DNA of 64,000 bases from Chryseobacterium turcicum (GCF_021010565.1 NZ_JAJNAY010000001.1:124001-188000), one strand, 5' to 3'; numbered from the stretch's first letter, positions 9,357 through 18,430 are shown. Translations and numbers: made by a program. The notes: generated by a model not told the origin, from the sequence alone.

Positions 9357-10892
9357 TCAAACATTCCAAAACTCTCGATCGAGGCTTCGGTATTGTATTG
9401 CTTCAGAAATATGATGGGATAAAATATTTTCAGACTCTTCCAAATCGGCAATTGTTCGGGCAACCTTCAAAATTCTATCATAGGCTCTTGCTGAGAGATT
9501 CAGTTTTTCCATTGCCATTTTGATAAGATTAAAAGACGCATCATCCAATTCACAAAACTGCTCTACTTCTCGTGGGCCAATTTGAGCATTATAACTGATT
9601 AACAAATCTTTATACCTTTCGTTTTGTATCTCGCGAGCAATCAAAACGCGCTTTCTGATGTCTTCACTTTTTTCGCCTTTCCTTTTTTCAGCCAATTGCT
9701 CAAACTCCACTTTTTGCACCTCAACATGAATATCAATTCTGTCTAAAAGCGGTCCCGAGAGTCGATTCATATACCGTTGCATTTCAAAAACTGACGAAGT
9801 ATTATTGGGATCATCTGGAAAATATCCACTTGGACTGGGGTTCATCGAAGCAACTAACATAAAACTTGAAGGATAATTTACCGTAAACCTTGCTCTAGAA
9901 ATTGTTACCTCACGATCTTCCAGTGGTTGTCGCATTACTTCTAAAACGGTTCTTTTAAATTCGGGCATTTCATCTAAGAATAAAACGCCATTATGAGCCA
10001 GAGAAATCTCTCCCGGTTGCGGGTAACTTCCACCGCCAACAAGCGCAACGTCAGAAATTGTGTGATGAGGTGAGCGAAAAGGACGAACGGTCATCAAAGA
10101 AGTTTCCGTTCCCATTTTTCCGGCAACGGAATGTATTTTTGTAGTCTCTAAAGCTTCTTTTAAAGTAAGTGGCGGTAAAATACTCGGAACTCTTTTTGCC
10201 AACATTGTTTTTCCACTTCCTGGCGGACCGATAAGAATAATATTATGACCTCCAGCAGCGGCAACTTCCATTGCTCTCTTGGCAGTTTCCTGGCCTTTCA
10301 CTTCAGAAAAATCAAACGGAAATTGATTAATCTTTTCCTGAAACTCTTTTCTGGTATCTAAAACGACTTTCTCAAGAGGCTTTCCTTCATTAAAAAAATC
10401 AATAACTTCTTTAATATTTTCTACGCCATATACATCAAGGTTATTGACAATAGCGGCTTCTCTGGTATTTTGTTTCGGTAAAATAATTCCTTTAAATCCT
10501 TCTTCACGAGCCTGAATGGCAATAGGAAGTATGCCTCTTATGGGTTGCAGGCTTCCGTCCAGTGAAAGCTCGCCCATAATAATATAATCCTGTACATTTT
10601 TACCCAAAATCTGATCTGAGGCAATTAAAATTCCAATAGCGATACTCAAATCGTACGCAGCACCTTCTTTCCGCAAATCTGCAGGTGCCATATTAATTGT
10701 AACTTTTTTTCCGGGAATTTTATAACCGCAATTTTTGAGTGCTGCAGAAATTCGGTAACTGCTTTCTTTGATAGCATTGTCGGGAAGGCCTACCAAATGA
10801 TAGCCTACTCCTCCTGTATCTACGTTAACTTCAATGGTTATAGTTTGTGCGGAAACACCATGAATGGCACTGCCATAAATTTTGATCAGCAT
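9357..10892 (-). CDS. YifB/ComM family Mg-chelatase-like AAA+ ATPase
   Basis: A full-length 511-aa protein. The N-terminal Lon-protease-like ChlI domain covers about 1-170. The AAA+ core has Walker A GPPGSGKT (222-229) and Walker B LFLDE (304-308), then ASMNPSPSGYF. The Mg_chelatase_C helical domain closes the protein. ComM is a hexameric branch-migration helicase promoting integration of transforming DNA in naturally competent bacteria; that role here is inferred from the family only. Confidence 0.95.
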   Translation of the reverse strand: MLIKIYGSAIHGVSAQTITIEVNVDTGGVGYHLVGLPDNAIKESSYRISAALKNCGYKIPGKKVTINMAPADLRKEGAAYDLSIAIGILIASDQILGKNVQDYIIMGELSLDGSLQPIRGILPIAIQAREEGFKGIILPKQNTREAAIVNNLDVYGVENIKEVIDFFNEGKPLEKVVLDTRKEFQEKINQFPFDFSEVKGQETAKRAMEVAAAGGHNIILIGPPGSGKTMLAKRVPSILPPLTLKEALETTKIHSVAGKMGTETSLMTVRPFRSPHHTISDVALVGGGSYPQPGEISLAHNGVLFLDEMPEFKRTVLEVMRQPLEDREVTISRARFTVNYPSSFMLVASMNPSPSGYFPDDPNNTSSVFEMQRYMNRLSGPLLDRIDIHVEVQKVEFEQLAEKRKGEKSEDIRKRVLIAREIQNERYKDLLISYNAQIGPREVEQFCELDDASFNLIKMAMEKLNLSARAYDRILKVARTIADLEESENILSHHISEAIQYRSLDREFWNV

Positions 10893-10985
10893 TTTGTGTG
10901 TTTTAAGTAAAATTAATTAAAATTTCGATAAGAAAATAATTAATTAATATCAAATTCACAAAAAACAACAACAATTATTGTAAAC

Positions 10986-11018
10986 CTCGACCAAAACAGA
11001 CTTTTTGTTTTGGTCGAG
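10986..11018. repeat. Perfect hairpin between the copper cluster and yifB
   Basis: Twelve-base arms CTCGACCAAAAC (10986-10997) and GTTTTGGTCGAG (11007-11018) pair perfectly around a 9-base loop. Neither side has a long T run, so it may be a weak terminator or processing site for the minus-strand copper cluster ending at 11042. Confidence 0.6.
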
Positions 11019-11041
11019 ATTTGATAATATAAAAAATAGAT

Positions 11042-13372
11042 TTAGTACACCAGTGTTATTCCAGCTCCAAATCCCATATCGCTATCATAATGAGTAGATA
11101 AGGATGCGTTTCGGGTCACGATATACTTTAAACCGAGCATATATTCTTTATCAGTATTAACCGAAAAGGCTCCACGCAATCTTTGAGTAAGAGGAATATC
11201 TTCTCTTCTTAATTGCAGTCTCACAATTCCGTCTGTGAAAACCTCAGCCTGAAAATCAATGAGCATCGGCAAAGTGTATAATACCCCGACACTTAAAGCA
11301 GCTCTTTGGTCTTTTTTATTTTTCTGCCCAAAAAGATTTTTCTCTATTTCACCAGAACCGTGAGAGTTTCTGTATCTCCAATCGAAGCCCACAAAAGGCA
11401 TCAACCACTGCATTTTCCCTATATATCGACCAATATGCGTTTCTGTTTCAAAACCGTGCATACTGTTGTAGCCTAATCTCCATTCTGTACCGATACTCCA
11501 TCTTGCATTTTGTAACATTGCCTGGCCATCGTTTCCATTGGTTGCAAAATCATTTTCTGCCATAAGATGCCACTCGTTGCTTTCGTTCTGGAGCATTTTA
11601 TATGCTTTTTCTTTATCCGGAATTTCTGGGTTTTTGTAATCTCCTACTGCTACAACTCTATTCATCCCTGCCATCATGTGGTACAAAATATGACAGTGAA
11701 AAAACCAGTCTCCTTCGGTATTGGCAGCAAATTCTATGATATCTGTTTCCATAGGCATAATATCTAATACATTTTTCAATGGAGATTGAGAGCCATTGTC
11801 GTTGAGTACTCGAAAATCAAATCCGTGCAAATGCATCGGGTGTCTCATCATAGAGTTGTTGACCAATTTTATTCTTAGAATTTCACCTTTTTCAACCTGT
11901 ATTTTATCTACTTCAGAGAGAACTTTATTATCCATACTCCATACATATCGGTTCATATTTCCCGTAAGAGTTAATGTAATATTTTTTACCGACTCTTTTT
12001 TCGGTAATGAAGTATCATAAGGAGATTTAAGCATATTATAGTTTAAAGTCACGATATCATTATTTCCTGTACTATGTGCAGAATGGTCCATCTTCATGTC
12101 TTTATTCTTCTCCATTTTTTGAGAATCCTTTTCTTTCTCACCTGTGATTTCTGGGTACATTACCGAATTCATATCCATTTTCTGAAGGCTCATTGCCATC
12201 CCCATATCTTTCATATCTCCATTCATCTTCATCATATCGTTCATCATTTTCATTCCTTCAAAATATTTAAGTTTAGGAAGCGGCGCGTGAAGCTGCTTTA
12301 CTCCTTCTCCAATGTAAATGGATGTAGATTTAGTTCTGTCTTCAGGAGTTACCAAAAGTTCGTAAGATGTATTTTTTTCGGGAATGGTTACCACAATATC
12401 GTAAGTTTCGGAAACACCAATAATCAGTCTGTCTACCATCAGTGGCTCTACATCGTTACCATCGTTTGCCACAACTTCTATCTTTCCTCCGGCATAATTA
12501 ATCCAGAAATAAGAAGAAGCTCCACCATTGGAAATTCGAAGTCGCACTCTATCTCCCGCCTTAAATTGAGATAATTGCTGCTCAGAACTTCCGTTAATTA
12601 AAAATTTATCATAATAAATATCGCTTACGTCCATTGCAAGCATCCGTTTCCATTCATTGGTTACTTTAGTTCCGAAATGCCCTTCTTTTATGGCTTCCCA
12701 ATAACTTTGAGTGCTTTTTTTCTTTATCCCAAACCAATCATTGGCATTATGAAGCATTCTGTGTACATTTTTAGGGTTCAAATCTGTCCATTCGCTTAGA
12801 ATCAAGGGAATCGCAGGGATATCATCAATCCCTTTTCTGAAAGTAGGGTCATCATTTCTTTTTTTCAAAATCATCGACCCATACATTCCGATTTGCTCCT
12901 GCAGCCCTGAATGCGAGTGATACCAATGGGTACCGTTCTGAATAATCGGAAATTTATACGTGTAAGTAGAATGTGGTTTAATACCCATTTGAGTAAGCAT
13001 GGGAACACCATCTTCTTTGTTGGGAAGCATCAATCCGTGCCAATGCAAAGACGTTTCTTCATCCATCAGGTTATGTACAATAATTTCTGCCGTATCACCT
13101 TCTGTAAATGTAAGTGTAGGCATCGGAATCTGGCCATTCACAGCAATTGCTCTTTTCATTTTCCCTGTAAAATTGACTAACGTGTCTTTTACATATAAAT
13201 GATAGGTTACCGTTTTACCTTCCGTAATTCTTTTCTCAGGAAAAGGAAGAGCTTTTTTGTTTTCAGAAGGCACAGTTGGTTTATTCTGAGCATTATGTAC
13301 AGAATGTTCCTGTGCTTTCGTAAAGAAAAAAGAAAACAAAATTCCGAGAACTATATATTTAGTTTTTAGCAT
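11042..13372 (-). CDS. Multicopper oxidase (CopA-like) with a C-terminal CopB-like barrel region
   Basis: A 776-aa exported copper oxidase, probably oxidising Cu(I) in the periplasm. The start at 13372 avoids overlap with the upstream gene; an ATG at 13396 would add 8 aa. After the signal peptide come the copper motifs: HWHG (about 110-113), HWYHSH (149-154), HPMHLHGF (about 511-518) and FHCHILYHMM (about 559-568). A Met-rich insert with 16 Met lies at about 374-428, followed by MDHSAH. From about residue 605 the sequence changes to alternating aromatic, beta-rich segments (WRLGYNSMHGFETETHIG) ending in an aromatic residue, resembling outer-membrane CopB. The cupredoxin part is certain; the tail assignment is by resemblance. 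Confidence 0.92.
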   Translation of the reverse strand: MLKTKYIVLGILFSFFFTKAQEHSVHNAQNKPTVPSENKKALPFPEKRITEGKTVTYHLYVKDTLVNFTGKMKRAIAVNGQIPMPTLTFTEGDTAEIIVHNLMDEETSLHWHGLMLPNKEDGVPMLTQMGIKPHSTYTYKFPIIQNGTHWYHSHSGLQEQIGMYGSMILKKRNDDPTFRKGIDDIPAIPLILSEWTDLNPKNVHRMLHNANDWFGIKKKSTQSYWEAIKEGHFGTKVTNEWKRMLAMDVSDIYYDKFLINGSSEQQLSQFKAGDRVRLRISNGGASSYFWINYAGGKIEVVANDGNDVEPLMVDRLIIGVSETYDIVVTIPEKNTSYELLVTPEDRTKSTSIYIGEGVKQLHAPLPKLKYFEGMKMMNDMMKMNGDMKDMGMAMSLQKMDMNSVMYPEITGEKEKDSQKMEKNKDMKMDHSAHSTGNNDIVTLNYNMLKSPYDTSLPKKESVKNITLTLTGNMNRYVWSMDNKVLSEVDKIQVEKGEILRIKLVNNSMMRHPMHLHGFDFRVLNDNGSQSPLKNVLDIMPMETDIIEFAANTEGDWFFHCHILYHMMAGMNRVVAVGDYKNPEIPDKEKAYKMLQNESNEWHLMAENDFATNGNDGQAMLQNARWSIGTEWRLGYNSMHGFETETHIGRYIGKMQWLMPFVGFDWRYRNSHGSGEIEKNLFGQKNKKDQRAALSVGVLYTLPMLIDFQAEVFTDGIVRLQLRREDIPLTQRLRGAFSVNTDKEYMLGLKYIVTRNASLSTHYDSDMGFGAGITLVY

Positions 13373-13385
13373 ATTACTTATTATT

Positions 13386-13853
13386 TTATCTATCATATTG
13401 TTGTTTTTGTATTATGTTTAGCCATTTTATCATTTCAACTTTCTGTATATCTGACAATTTTGCATTTTGATGAAGAAATGTATAAGAATCAAGTGGCATT
13501 TTATCGTCTTCTATTTGTTGTATAATTCCGTTTAGCTTATTACGTTGTTTACGGGCGCCATAATTTGTCCATTCATTAAAATTCAATTCTCCTTTTCCTT
13601 CTTTAATATGTTTTTCCATAAAATACCTTGCAGGCTGAATATAAGAATAAGCTGGATAATTGGTATTATTGCTGTGACAATCATAACAAGAGTTTTGTAG
13701 TATATTTTGAATCTCTTTGGGAGCATTGTACAAGCTGGCAAATCCGTCAGACGGAGCCTGCCCTTTATCTGTATTCCGGTCAGGCTGATAAATCTGAATC
13801 AGTAGAAAAAGTATAAATCCTACGAGGAGAATTCTTTTAGCAGACTTTTTCAT
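13386..13853 (-). CDS. Haem-binding domain (cytochrome c-like) protein
   Basis: A 155-aa protein with an N-terminal membrane or signal segment and one CxxCH haem c attachment motif (CYDCHSNNTNYP). It closes with the conserved LSDIQKVEMIKWLN segment of the Haem_bd family. It is probably a periplasmic electron carrier tethered to the inner membrane. Its stop lies 13 bp before the chosen multicopper oxidase start, and it begins one base after the upstream DUF3347 gene. A role as electron partner in copper oxidation is inferred from this position. Confidence 0.87.
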   Translation of the reverse strand: MKKSAKRILLVGFILFLLIQIYQPDRNTDKGQAPSDGFASLYNAPKEIQNILQNSCYDCHSNNTNYPAYSYIQPARYFMEKHIKEGKGELNFNEWTNYGARKQRNKLNGIIQQIEDDKMPLDSYTFLHQNAKLSDIQKVEMIKWLNIIQKQQYDR

Positions 13854-13854
13854 C

Positions 13855-14487
13855 TTACCATTCTTTTTGCACAGAACCGCAAGTAAGCATCTTGCTTCCC
13901 TGATAAGGATTTATAATTTCTTTTTTCTCACTAATCCAAAACGCTCCTTTATTATCATTGTACATTGGGCAGAAATCTTTATACAATTTTTGCTCGCTTC
14001 CGAAAGTATCAATCAAATCATTTATATCCTTGCTCAACATCTCAAAATGCTCTCGCTGATGCTCAATACTTCCTTTACCCGCAGCAATATGTTCTGCATT
14101 TTCTTCCATGCTTTCGGCAATATCTTTATAAACAGATTTCTTTTTAGCATCTAACTGATTCTTCTCTGCTTTTTTCACAGTTTCGAACAATATTTTTCCT
14201 GCAGAAGCTGTTGCTTCAGAATCATCTTTTGCCAAAGCATTTTTCAGCATCAGATAATCGGTGATGATTGCTTTAGTCGAAAAGGTATTTGTTGCTATTT
14301 CACTTCCTGTTTTTGTTATCATTTCAGATGATTCTGAGCTGGAGATTTGAGATTTAGAATTATTTGTTGCAGAGTCTTTCATTATTTCAGACTGATAATC
14401 TGTATTTTCTGTTATCGCCTCTGTTTTAGGTTTACTACACGCAACAAAAGCAATTCCTACAATGATGATTGTTATTATATTTTTCAT
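13855..14487 (-). CDS. DUF3347 lipoprotein
   Basis: A 210-aa predicted lipoprotein (MKNIITIIIVGIAFVAC; start at 14487 preferred over 14511 because the signal begins there). A Ser/Thr-rich linker precedes a DUF3347 helical domain (YLMLKNALAKDDSEATASAGKIL). The C-terminal block pairs FCPMYND with W, NPYQG and MLTCG. The same CPM...W...NPY.G..ML.CG block closes the next gene and recurs in periplasmic metal-efflux adaptors, suggesting Cu or similar metal binding. It is tightly packed in the copper cluster. Confidence 0.85.
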   Translation of the reverse strand: MKNIITIIIVGIAFVACSKPKTEAITENTDYQSEIMKDSATNNSKSQISSSESSEMITKTGSEIATNTFSTKAIITDYLMLKNALAKDDSEATASAGKILFETVKKAEKNQLDAKKKSVYKDIAESMEENAEHIAAGKGSIEHQREHFEMLSKDINDLIDTFGSEQKLYKDFCPMYNDNKGAFWISEKKEIINPYQGSKMLTCGSVQKEW

Positions 14488-14512
14488 CTTTATTATTTTT
14501 TTCGTTTGCATT

Positions 14513-15373
14513 TTATTTTAAAGTTTCAACCGTATTTCCGCAGGTAAGCATTTGCGCTCCATAATACGGATTTTTAATCGAGCTTTCTGTACTCAGCCAA
14601 TTAGCATCCTGCATCGGACAATATTGATAATAAATTGGAGTTGAATGCTTTGAAGTTTTCAATAACTCATACATGTTTTTCGATAATGATTTGAAAGCTT
14701 CTCTTTGCTTTTTAATATCCTGAGTTTGCGAGATTGTTTTCGCATCAGCTCCTAAAACGTTCATAACCTTCATCCAAACCTCATGTTCTGATTGCGACAA
14801 ATCACCCATTTTTAATACTGCTATTGAATTCATTAATTCTTTTGATGCAAACGAAACAGCTTTAGAATCAGATTTTACAAGTGCATCTTTTACAGAAAAA
14901 TAATTATCCTGTATGGTTTTTAAAGGCGATTCGTCTTGTTTCTTTTCTTTATTCATAGAAGAATGGTCATGTTCTTTTGGCATTGGGGTTTGCATTGAAG
15001 AATGGTCGTGACCAGCCATTGCTTCAGGCATTTTCTTGTTTCTTTTATACTGACAGCTAGAAGGAAGTTTCGCATAAACATCATCAGGTGCATAAAACGA
15101 ATCGCTATCAAATCCTGCATTTGCAATTCTTTTCAAAATCTCTTGCTGGTTTGTTTTCGAAGAATCATACGTCAGAGTTGCCATTTTGGTTTCCTCATTC
15201 CAGCTAACCATCGCAACGTTCTTTAGATTCCCCACTTTTTCGATGGTTGCTTTACACTGACTATTGTTTACGTAGATTTTTACCATTTCAGTTTTAGCAT
15301 TTTTTATTTGGGCAGTATATACCAATGATACTAAAAGCATCATCACTCCCATTATTTTTGATATTGATTTCAT
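14513..15373 (-). CDS. HMA-like plus DUF3347 exported protein
   Basis: A 286-aa exported protein (start at 15373, where MKSISKIMGVMMLLVSLVYTAQ is a signal peptide). A heavy-metal-associated-like fold follows (about 25-95), but the expected CxxC is degenerate, with only one Cys in VNNSQCKATIE. A linker with two HDHSSM repeats and GHDHSSM-like Met/His pairs precedes the DUF3347 domain. That domain ends in YCPMQDANWLSTESSIKNPYYG and MLTCG. A metal-carrier role is inferred from these residues and the neighbouring multicopper oxidase. Confidence 0.84.
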   Translation of the reverse strand: MKSISKIMGVMMLLVSLVYTAQIKNAKTEMVKIYVNNSQCKATIEKVGNLKNVAMVSWNEETKMATLTYDSSKTNQQEILKRIANAGFDSDSFYAPDDVYAKLPSSCQYKRNKKMPEAMAGHDHSSMQTPMPKEHDHSSMNKEKKQDESPLKTIQDNYFSVKDALVKSDSKAVSFASKELMNSIAVLKMGDLSQSEHEVWMKVMNVLGADAKTISQTQDIKKQREAFKSLSKNMYELLKTSKHSTPIYYQYCPMQDANWLSTESSIKNPYYGAQMLTCGNTVETLK

Positions 15374-15524
15374 ACTATTTTTTTTAACAACAATCATAAG
15401 CAGCCTGCATAAAATAATGCGCACTTATCTTGTTAGGTAGAAAGAATTAAATTTTAAATAAATGATAAGTTTGAAAACCAGAATGTTTTCAAAAAAGCAT
15501 AGTTGTGGCTATACAATAAAGTGG

Positions 15525-15893
15525 TTATCCTATTTTAGGAATCAACCAAATGGAATAAAAACCTTTGGAAATATTTGTTTCAAAAGGTAAAAATGATTGT
15601 ATTACCTCAACCTTTACTCTATCGAAAGAGAAACTATTAGAATAAAAAAAAGAAGTATTGCTGTTTGTAGGGCATTTGCACAAAGCATTGTTGCAATCAT
15701 TTCCGCAATGATTTTTTTTCGATTGCTGATGCGTACACATATCTTTACAAGCATCTTCTTTTGAAGCAGAAGTATTAGAATGTCCTTGTTGCGTTGAAGT
15801 AACTTTCATCTTGCATGCATACGTAAGGCTGGGCAATAATAAAAACCCCAGACAAGCAAATAACAATATGTAAACACTACGATACATCTTCAC
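15525..15893 (-). CDS. Small Cys/His-rich exported protein of the copper cluster
   Basis: A 122-aa protein with a signal peptide ending LTYA before Cys27. The mature N-terminal half has seven Cys: C27, C49, C53, C63, C67, C72 and C74, giving CxxxC-x9-CxxxC-x4-CxC, with His55 and His62 between them. The C-terminal half is aromatic and basic without Cys. I do not recognise a named family. Position upstream of the HMA/DUF3347 gene and the ligand pattern suggest a periplasmic or surface soft-metal-binding protein. Confidence 0.7.
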   Translation of the reverse strand: MKMYRSVYILLFACLGFLLLPSLTYACKMKVTSTQQGHSNTSASKEDACKDMCTHQQSKKNHCGNDCNNALCKCPTNSNTSFFYSNSFSFDRVKVEVIQSFLPFETNISKGFYSIWLIPKIG

Positions 15894-15981
15894 GCTAAGA
15901 TAATACTTTTTTTATCCTTAAATAAAATTTTTAACATTTTTTAATCTCCAATATCACCCTATGTCTCAAAACAAAATTATT

Positions 15982-15989
15982 TATATTTG
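15982..15989 (+). promoter_or_regulatory. Bacteroidota -7 element (TATATTTG) for csaA
   Basis: TATATTTG matches TAnnTTTG exactly and lies 44 bp before the csaA start. No good -33 TTTG is visible at the usual distance. Confidence 0.55.
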
Positions 15990-16033
15990 TGAATAACCGT
16001 CTTTAAAAGATTTAAGACAAGAAAGAAAATTCT

Positions 16034-16384
16034 ATGATGACAACAAAACCCGAAATATCCTGGGAGGATTTTGAAAAATTAGATATTCGATGTGGTACAA
16101 TTGTTTCCGTGAATGATTTTGAAAAAGCAAGAAACCCTTCTTATCAGCTTGAAATTGATTTCGGAAGCCTAGGAATCAGAAAATCTGCAGCCCAAATTAC
16201 AACACTTTACCGTAAAGAAGATTTGGTAGGAAAACAGATTTTAGCGGTCGTTAATTTTCCTAAAAAACAGATTGCTAATTTTTTCAGCGAATGTTTAGTT
16301 TTAGGAGTCTATGGTGACGATACAAAAGATGTAACGCTTTTGAACCCGTCTTTGCCTGTAAAAAACGGATTGCAGGTTGGATAG
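16034..16384 (+). CDS. csaA: CsaA-type tRNA-binding protein
   Basis: A 116-aa protein consisting of one EMAP/Trbp111-like OB-fold tRNA-binding domain (LDIRCGTIVSVNDFEKARNPSYQLEIDFG ... RKSAAQITTLY ... QILAVVNFPKKQIANFFSECLVLG). CsaA dimers bind tRNA and were described as export-related chaperones in Bacillus. Two adjacent ATGs at 16034 and 16037 are possible starts. It lies 49 bp upstream of the exonuclease gene on the same strand. Confidence 0.93.
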   Translation: MMTTKPEISWEDFEKLDIRCGTIVSVNDFEKARNPSYQLEIDFGSLGIRKSAAQITTLYRKEDLVGKQILAVVNFPKKQIANFFSECLVLGVYGDDTKDVTLLNPSLPVKNGLQVG

Positions 16385-16433
16385 ATTTTAAAACAGAAGA
16401 ATATATTTTGAAAATAATTAATCAAACACCTAT

Positions 16434-17135
16434 ATGATACAAAACATCCCCTTAGAAAAAGTCTTGTTTCTTGATATTGAAACGGTTCCAAACGCTGGTT
16501 CTTGGGAAGAGCTCTCTGAAACCGAACAAAATCTTTGGGATAAAAAAACAAGATTTCAAAGGAAAGATGAGATTTCGGCAGCAGAATTTTATGATAGAGC
16601 AGGCATCATGGCAGAGTTTGGGAAAATTATCTGCATCACGATTGGAATGCTTGAAAAAAATGAAACCTTACGCATAAAAAGCTTTGCCCATGATGATGAA
16701 ACAAAAATACTTCAGGAATTTGGTGAACTATTTAACAGCCCGAGACTCCGTGACGTTATCCTCTGTGCTCACAACGGAAAAGAATTTGATTTCCCCTGGA
16801 TTGCAAGACGCTATTTGATAAACGGAATGCAACCGCCCTCTCCATTTCAAATGTTTGGAAAGAAACCTTGGGAAATTCCACATCTGGATACCATGGAACT
16901 TTGGAAATTCGGAGACTACAAAAGCTATATTTCTCTGGAGCTTTTGGCTCATGTTTTCGGAATCCCTACCCCAAAAGATGACATTGACGGATCAATGGTT
17001 TCATCAATCTACTACATAGAAAAAGACTTGCAACGAATAGTTGACTATTGTGAAAAAGATGTCTTAACTTTGGCGAATATTTTCAGACGGATGCGTCAGG
17101 AAGATTTATTACAAAGAAATATCAATTTAGATTAA
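16434..17135 (+). CDS. DEDD-type 3'-5' exonuclease (PolB exo2-like)
   Basis: A 233-aa RNase H-fold exonuclease resembling the proofreading domain of B-family polymerases without a polymerase. The acidic motifs are all present: FLDIETVP (about 11-18), CAHNGKEFDFPWIARRY (about 110-126) and YCEKDVLTLANIF near the C-terminus. The conserved DTMELWKFGDYKSYISLELLA lies between them. It is standalone, as in other Bacteroidota. The biological substrate is unknown. Confidence 0.9.
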   Translation: MIQNIPLEKVLFLDIETVPNAGSWEELSETEQNLWDKKTRFQRKDEISAAEFYDRAGIMAEFGKIICITIGMLEKNETLRIKSFAHDDETKILQEFGELFNSPRLRDVILCAHNGKEFDFPWIARRYLINGMQPPSPFQMFGKKPWEIPHLDTMELWKFGDYKSYISLELLAHVFGIPTPKDDIDGSMVSSIYYIEKDLQRIVDYCEKDVLTLANIFRRMRQEDLLQRNINLD

Positions 17136-17171
17136 ATAAAATACCGTTTAAACGGTCATTAAAACGATAAG

Positions 17172-17498
17172 ATGAAATTTACAGACGATCAGATTGCCGA
17201 TATAGGAGAAGAAATTATTAGAACATTAAAAACGGTTTATGATCCCGAAATTCCGGTGGATATTTATGAGTTGGGGTTGATTTACGACGTACAGATTTCT
17301 GATGAAGCTGATGTAAAAATCATTATGACCCTTACAACTCCTAACTGTCCGGTTGCAGAAACGCTACCACAGGAAGTAAAAGACAAGGTAAAAACAGTAG
17401 AAAATGTAAACGAAGTAGAACTTGAACTTACGTTTGAACCAAGCTGGAACAAAGATATGATGAGCGAAGAAGCTAAGTTTGAGCTGGGAATGCTTTAA
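17172..17498 (+). CDS. DUF59/MIP18 Fe-S assembly protein (SufT-like)
   Basis: A 108-aa single-domain protein with the family hallmarks DPEIPVDIYELGLIYDV (about 25-41) and MTLTTPNCPVAETLP with the conserved Cys. It ends in a typical LTFEPSWNKDMMSEEAK segment. Such proteins help mature Fe-S proteins in SUF systems. The sufE gene of this window lies 40 kb away, so there is no suf operon here. Confidence 0.92.
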   Translation: MKFTDDQIADIGEEIIRTLKTVYDPEIPVDIYELGLIYDVQISDEADVKIIMTLTTPNCPVAETLPQEVKDKVKTVENVNEVELELTFEPSWNKDMMSEEAKFELGML

Positions 17499-17520
17499 AA
17501 TTTTCTTTTAAATAAATGAG

Positions 17521-17549
17521 GCTGTCAAAATTTTTGACAGCTTTTTTTT
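17521..17549 (+). terminator. Terminator after the DUF59 gene
   Basis: GCTGTCAA (17521-17528) pairs with TTGACAGC (17534-17541), followed by eight T. Confidence 0.88.
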
Positions 17550-17593
17550 GTTTTAAATCATTAAGATGAATTACGCTGACTTCATCTTAAGAA

Positions 17594-18430
17594 TCAAATT
17601 TCTGTTGCAACCTTTTTTCCTTCTCTTCTACTCCATTCGCTCCAAGAACCTACGTATAAATTGGGAATTTCAAATCCGGCATAAACAAGAGCTAAAATCG
17701 TATGACACGCCGTAACTCCCGAACCGCAATGAATGATTAGTTTCTCAGGTTTGTTTTCTAATAATTTTAAATATTTTTCTTTTAAAATTTCAGGTCTAAA
17801 AAAATTTCCGTTTTCATCTAAATTTTCAGAAAAAGGAATATTAACTGCTCCTGGAATATGACCCGCAATTAAATCGATAGGTTCAGACTCTCCTTTATAA
17901 CGATAAGAATCTCTCACATCAATTACAACAGCAGACTGGTTTGTTAATTCATTTTCAACACCTTCCAAGCTCGAAACAGGAAGACACCAATGCTCTTTTA
18001 TAATAATTTCAGATTTTTGAAAAATCTCTTCTCCTGATGAAAACTCTAAGTCTTCTTTTTCGGCTGCCTGAATTCCACCATCTAAAACCTGTACGTTTTC
18101 TAAGCCAAATGATTTGAGCATCCACCAAGCTCTGGCAGCTGCATTTGCTCCGTTTTTATCATCGTAAATAATTACATGCGCGTTTTCTGAAATTCCTAAA
18201 CGAGAAATTGTTTCAGCAAATTTTTGAATGGTTGGCAAAGGATGTCTTCCTCCAAAAGCTGCATTTACACCAACCTCGGCCAAATCATTATCTAAATCAA
18301 CAAATCTTGCTTCTTTAAGATGTCTATTTAAATAATTTTCATGAGCATCTTTTCCTGTTCTTACGTCAAGAATAATTAGATTTTCAGTAGAAAGAGCTTT
18401 TAATTGTTTTGGTGAAATGATGGGAAGCAT
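17594..18430 (-). CDS. Thiosulfate/3-mercaptopyruvate sulfurtransferase
   Basis: A 278-aa protein with two rhodanese domains. The N-terminal one is non-catalytic (LDVRTGKDAHENYLNRHL ... IIYDDKNGANAAARAWWML). The C-terminal one carries the active-site loop HCGSGVTACHTIL. The CGSGVT loop is typical of 3-mercaptopyruvate sulfurtransferases (SseA type) rather than thiosulfate-specific enzymes (CRKGVT). Cytoplasmic and monocistronic. Confidence 0.93.
   Translation of the reverse strand: MLPIISPKQLKALSTENLIILDVRTGKDAHENYLNRHLKEARFVDLDNDLAEVGVNAAFGGRHPLPTIQKFAETISRLGISENAHVIIYDDKNGANAAARAWWMLKSFGLENVQVLDGGIQAAEKEDLEFSSGEEIFQKSEIIIKEHWCLPVSSLEGVENELTNQSAVVIDVRDSYRYKGESEPIDLIAGHIPGAVNIPFSENLDENGNFFRPEILKEKYLKLLENKPEKLIIHCGSGVTACHTILALVYAGFEIPNLYVGSWSEWSRREGKKVATEI

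Noticed and set aside
12074..12574. A 166-codon open frame on the plus strand inside the multicopper oxidase gene
   Set aside because: It is antisense to a gene with clear copper motifs, its product is low-complexity His/Phe-rich, and no start signal precedes it.
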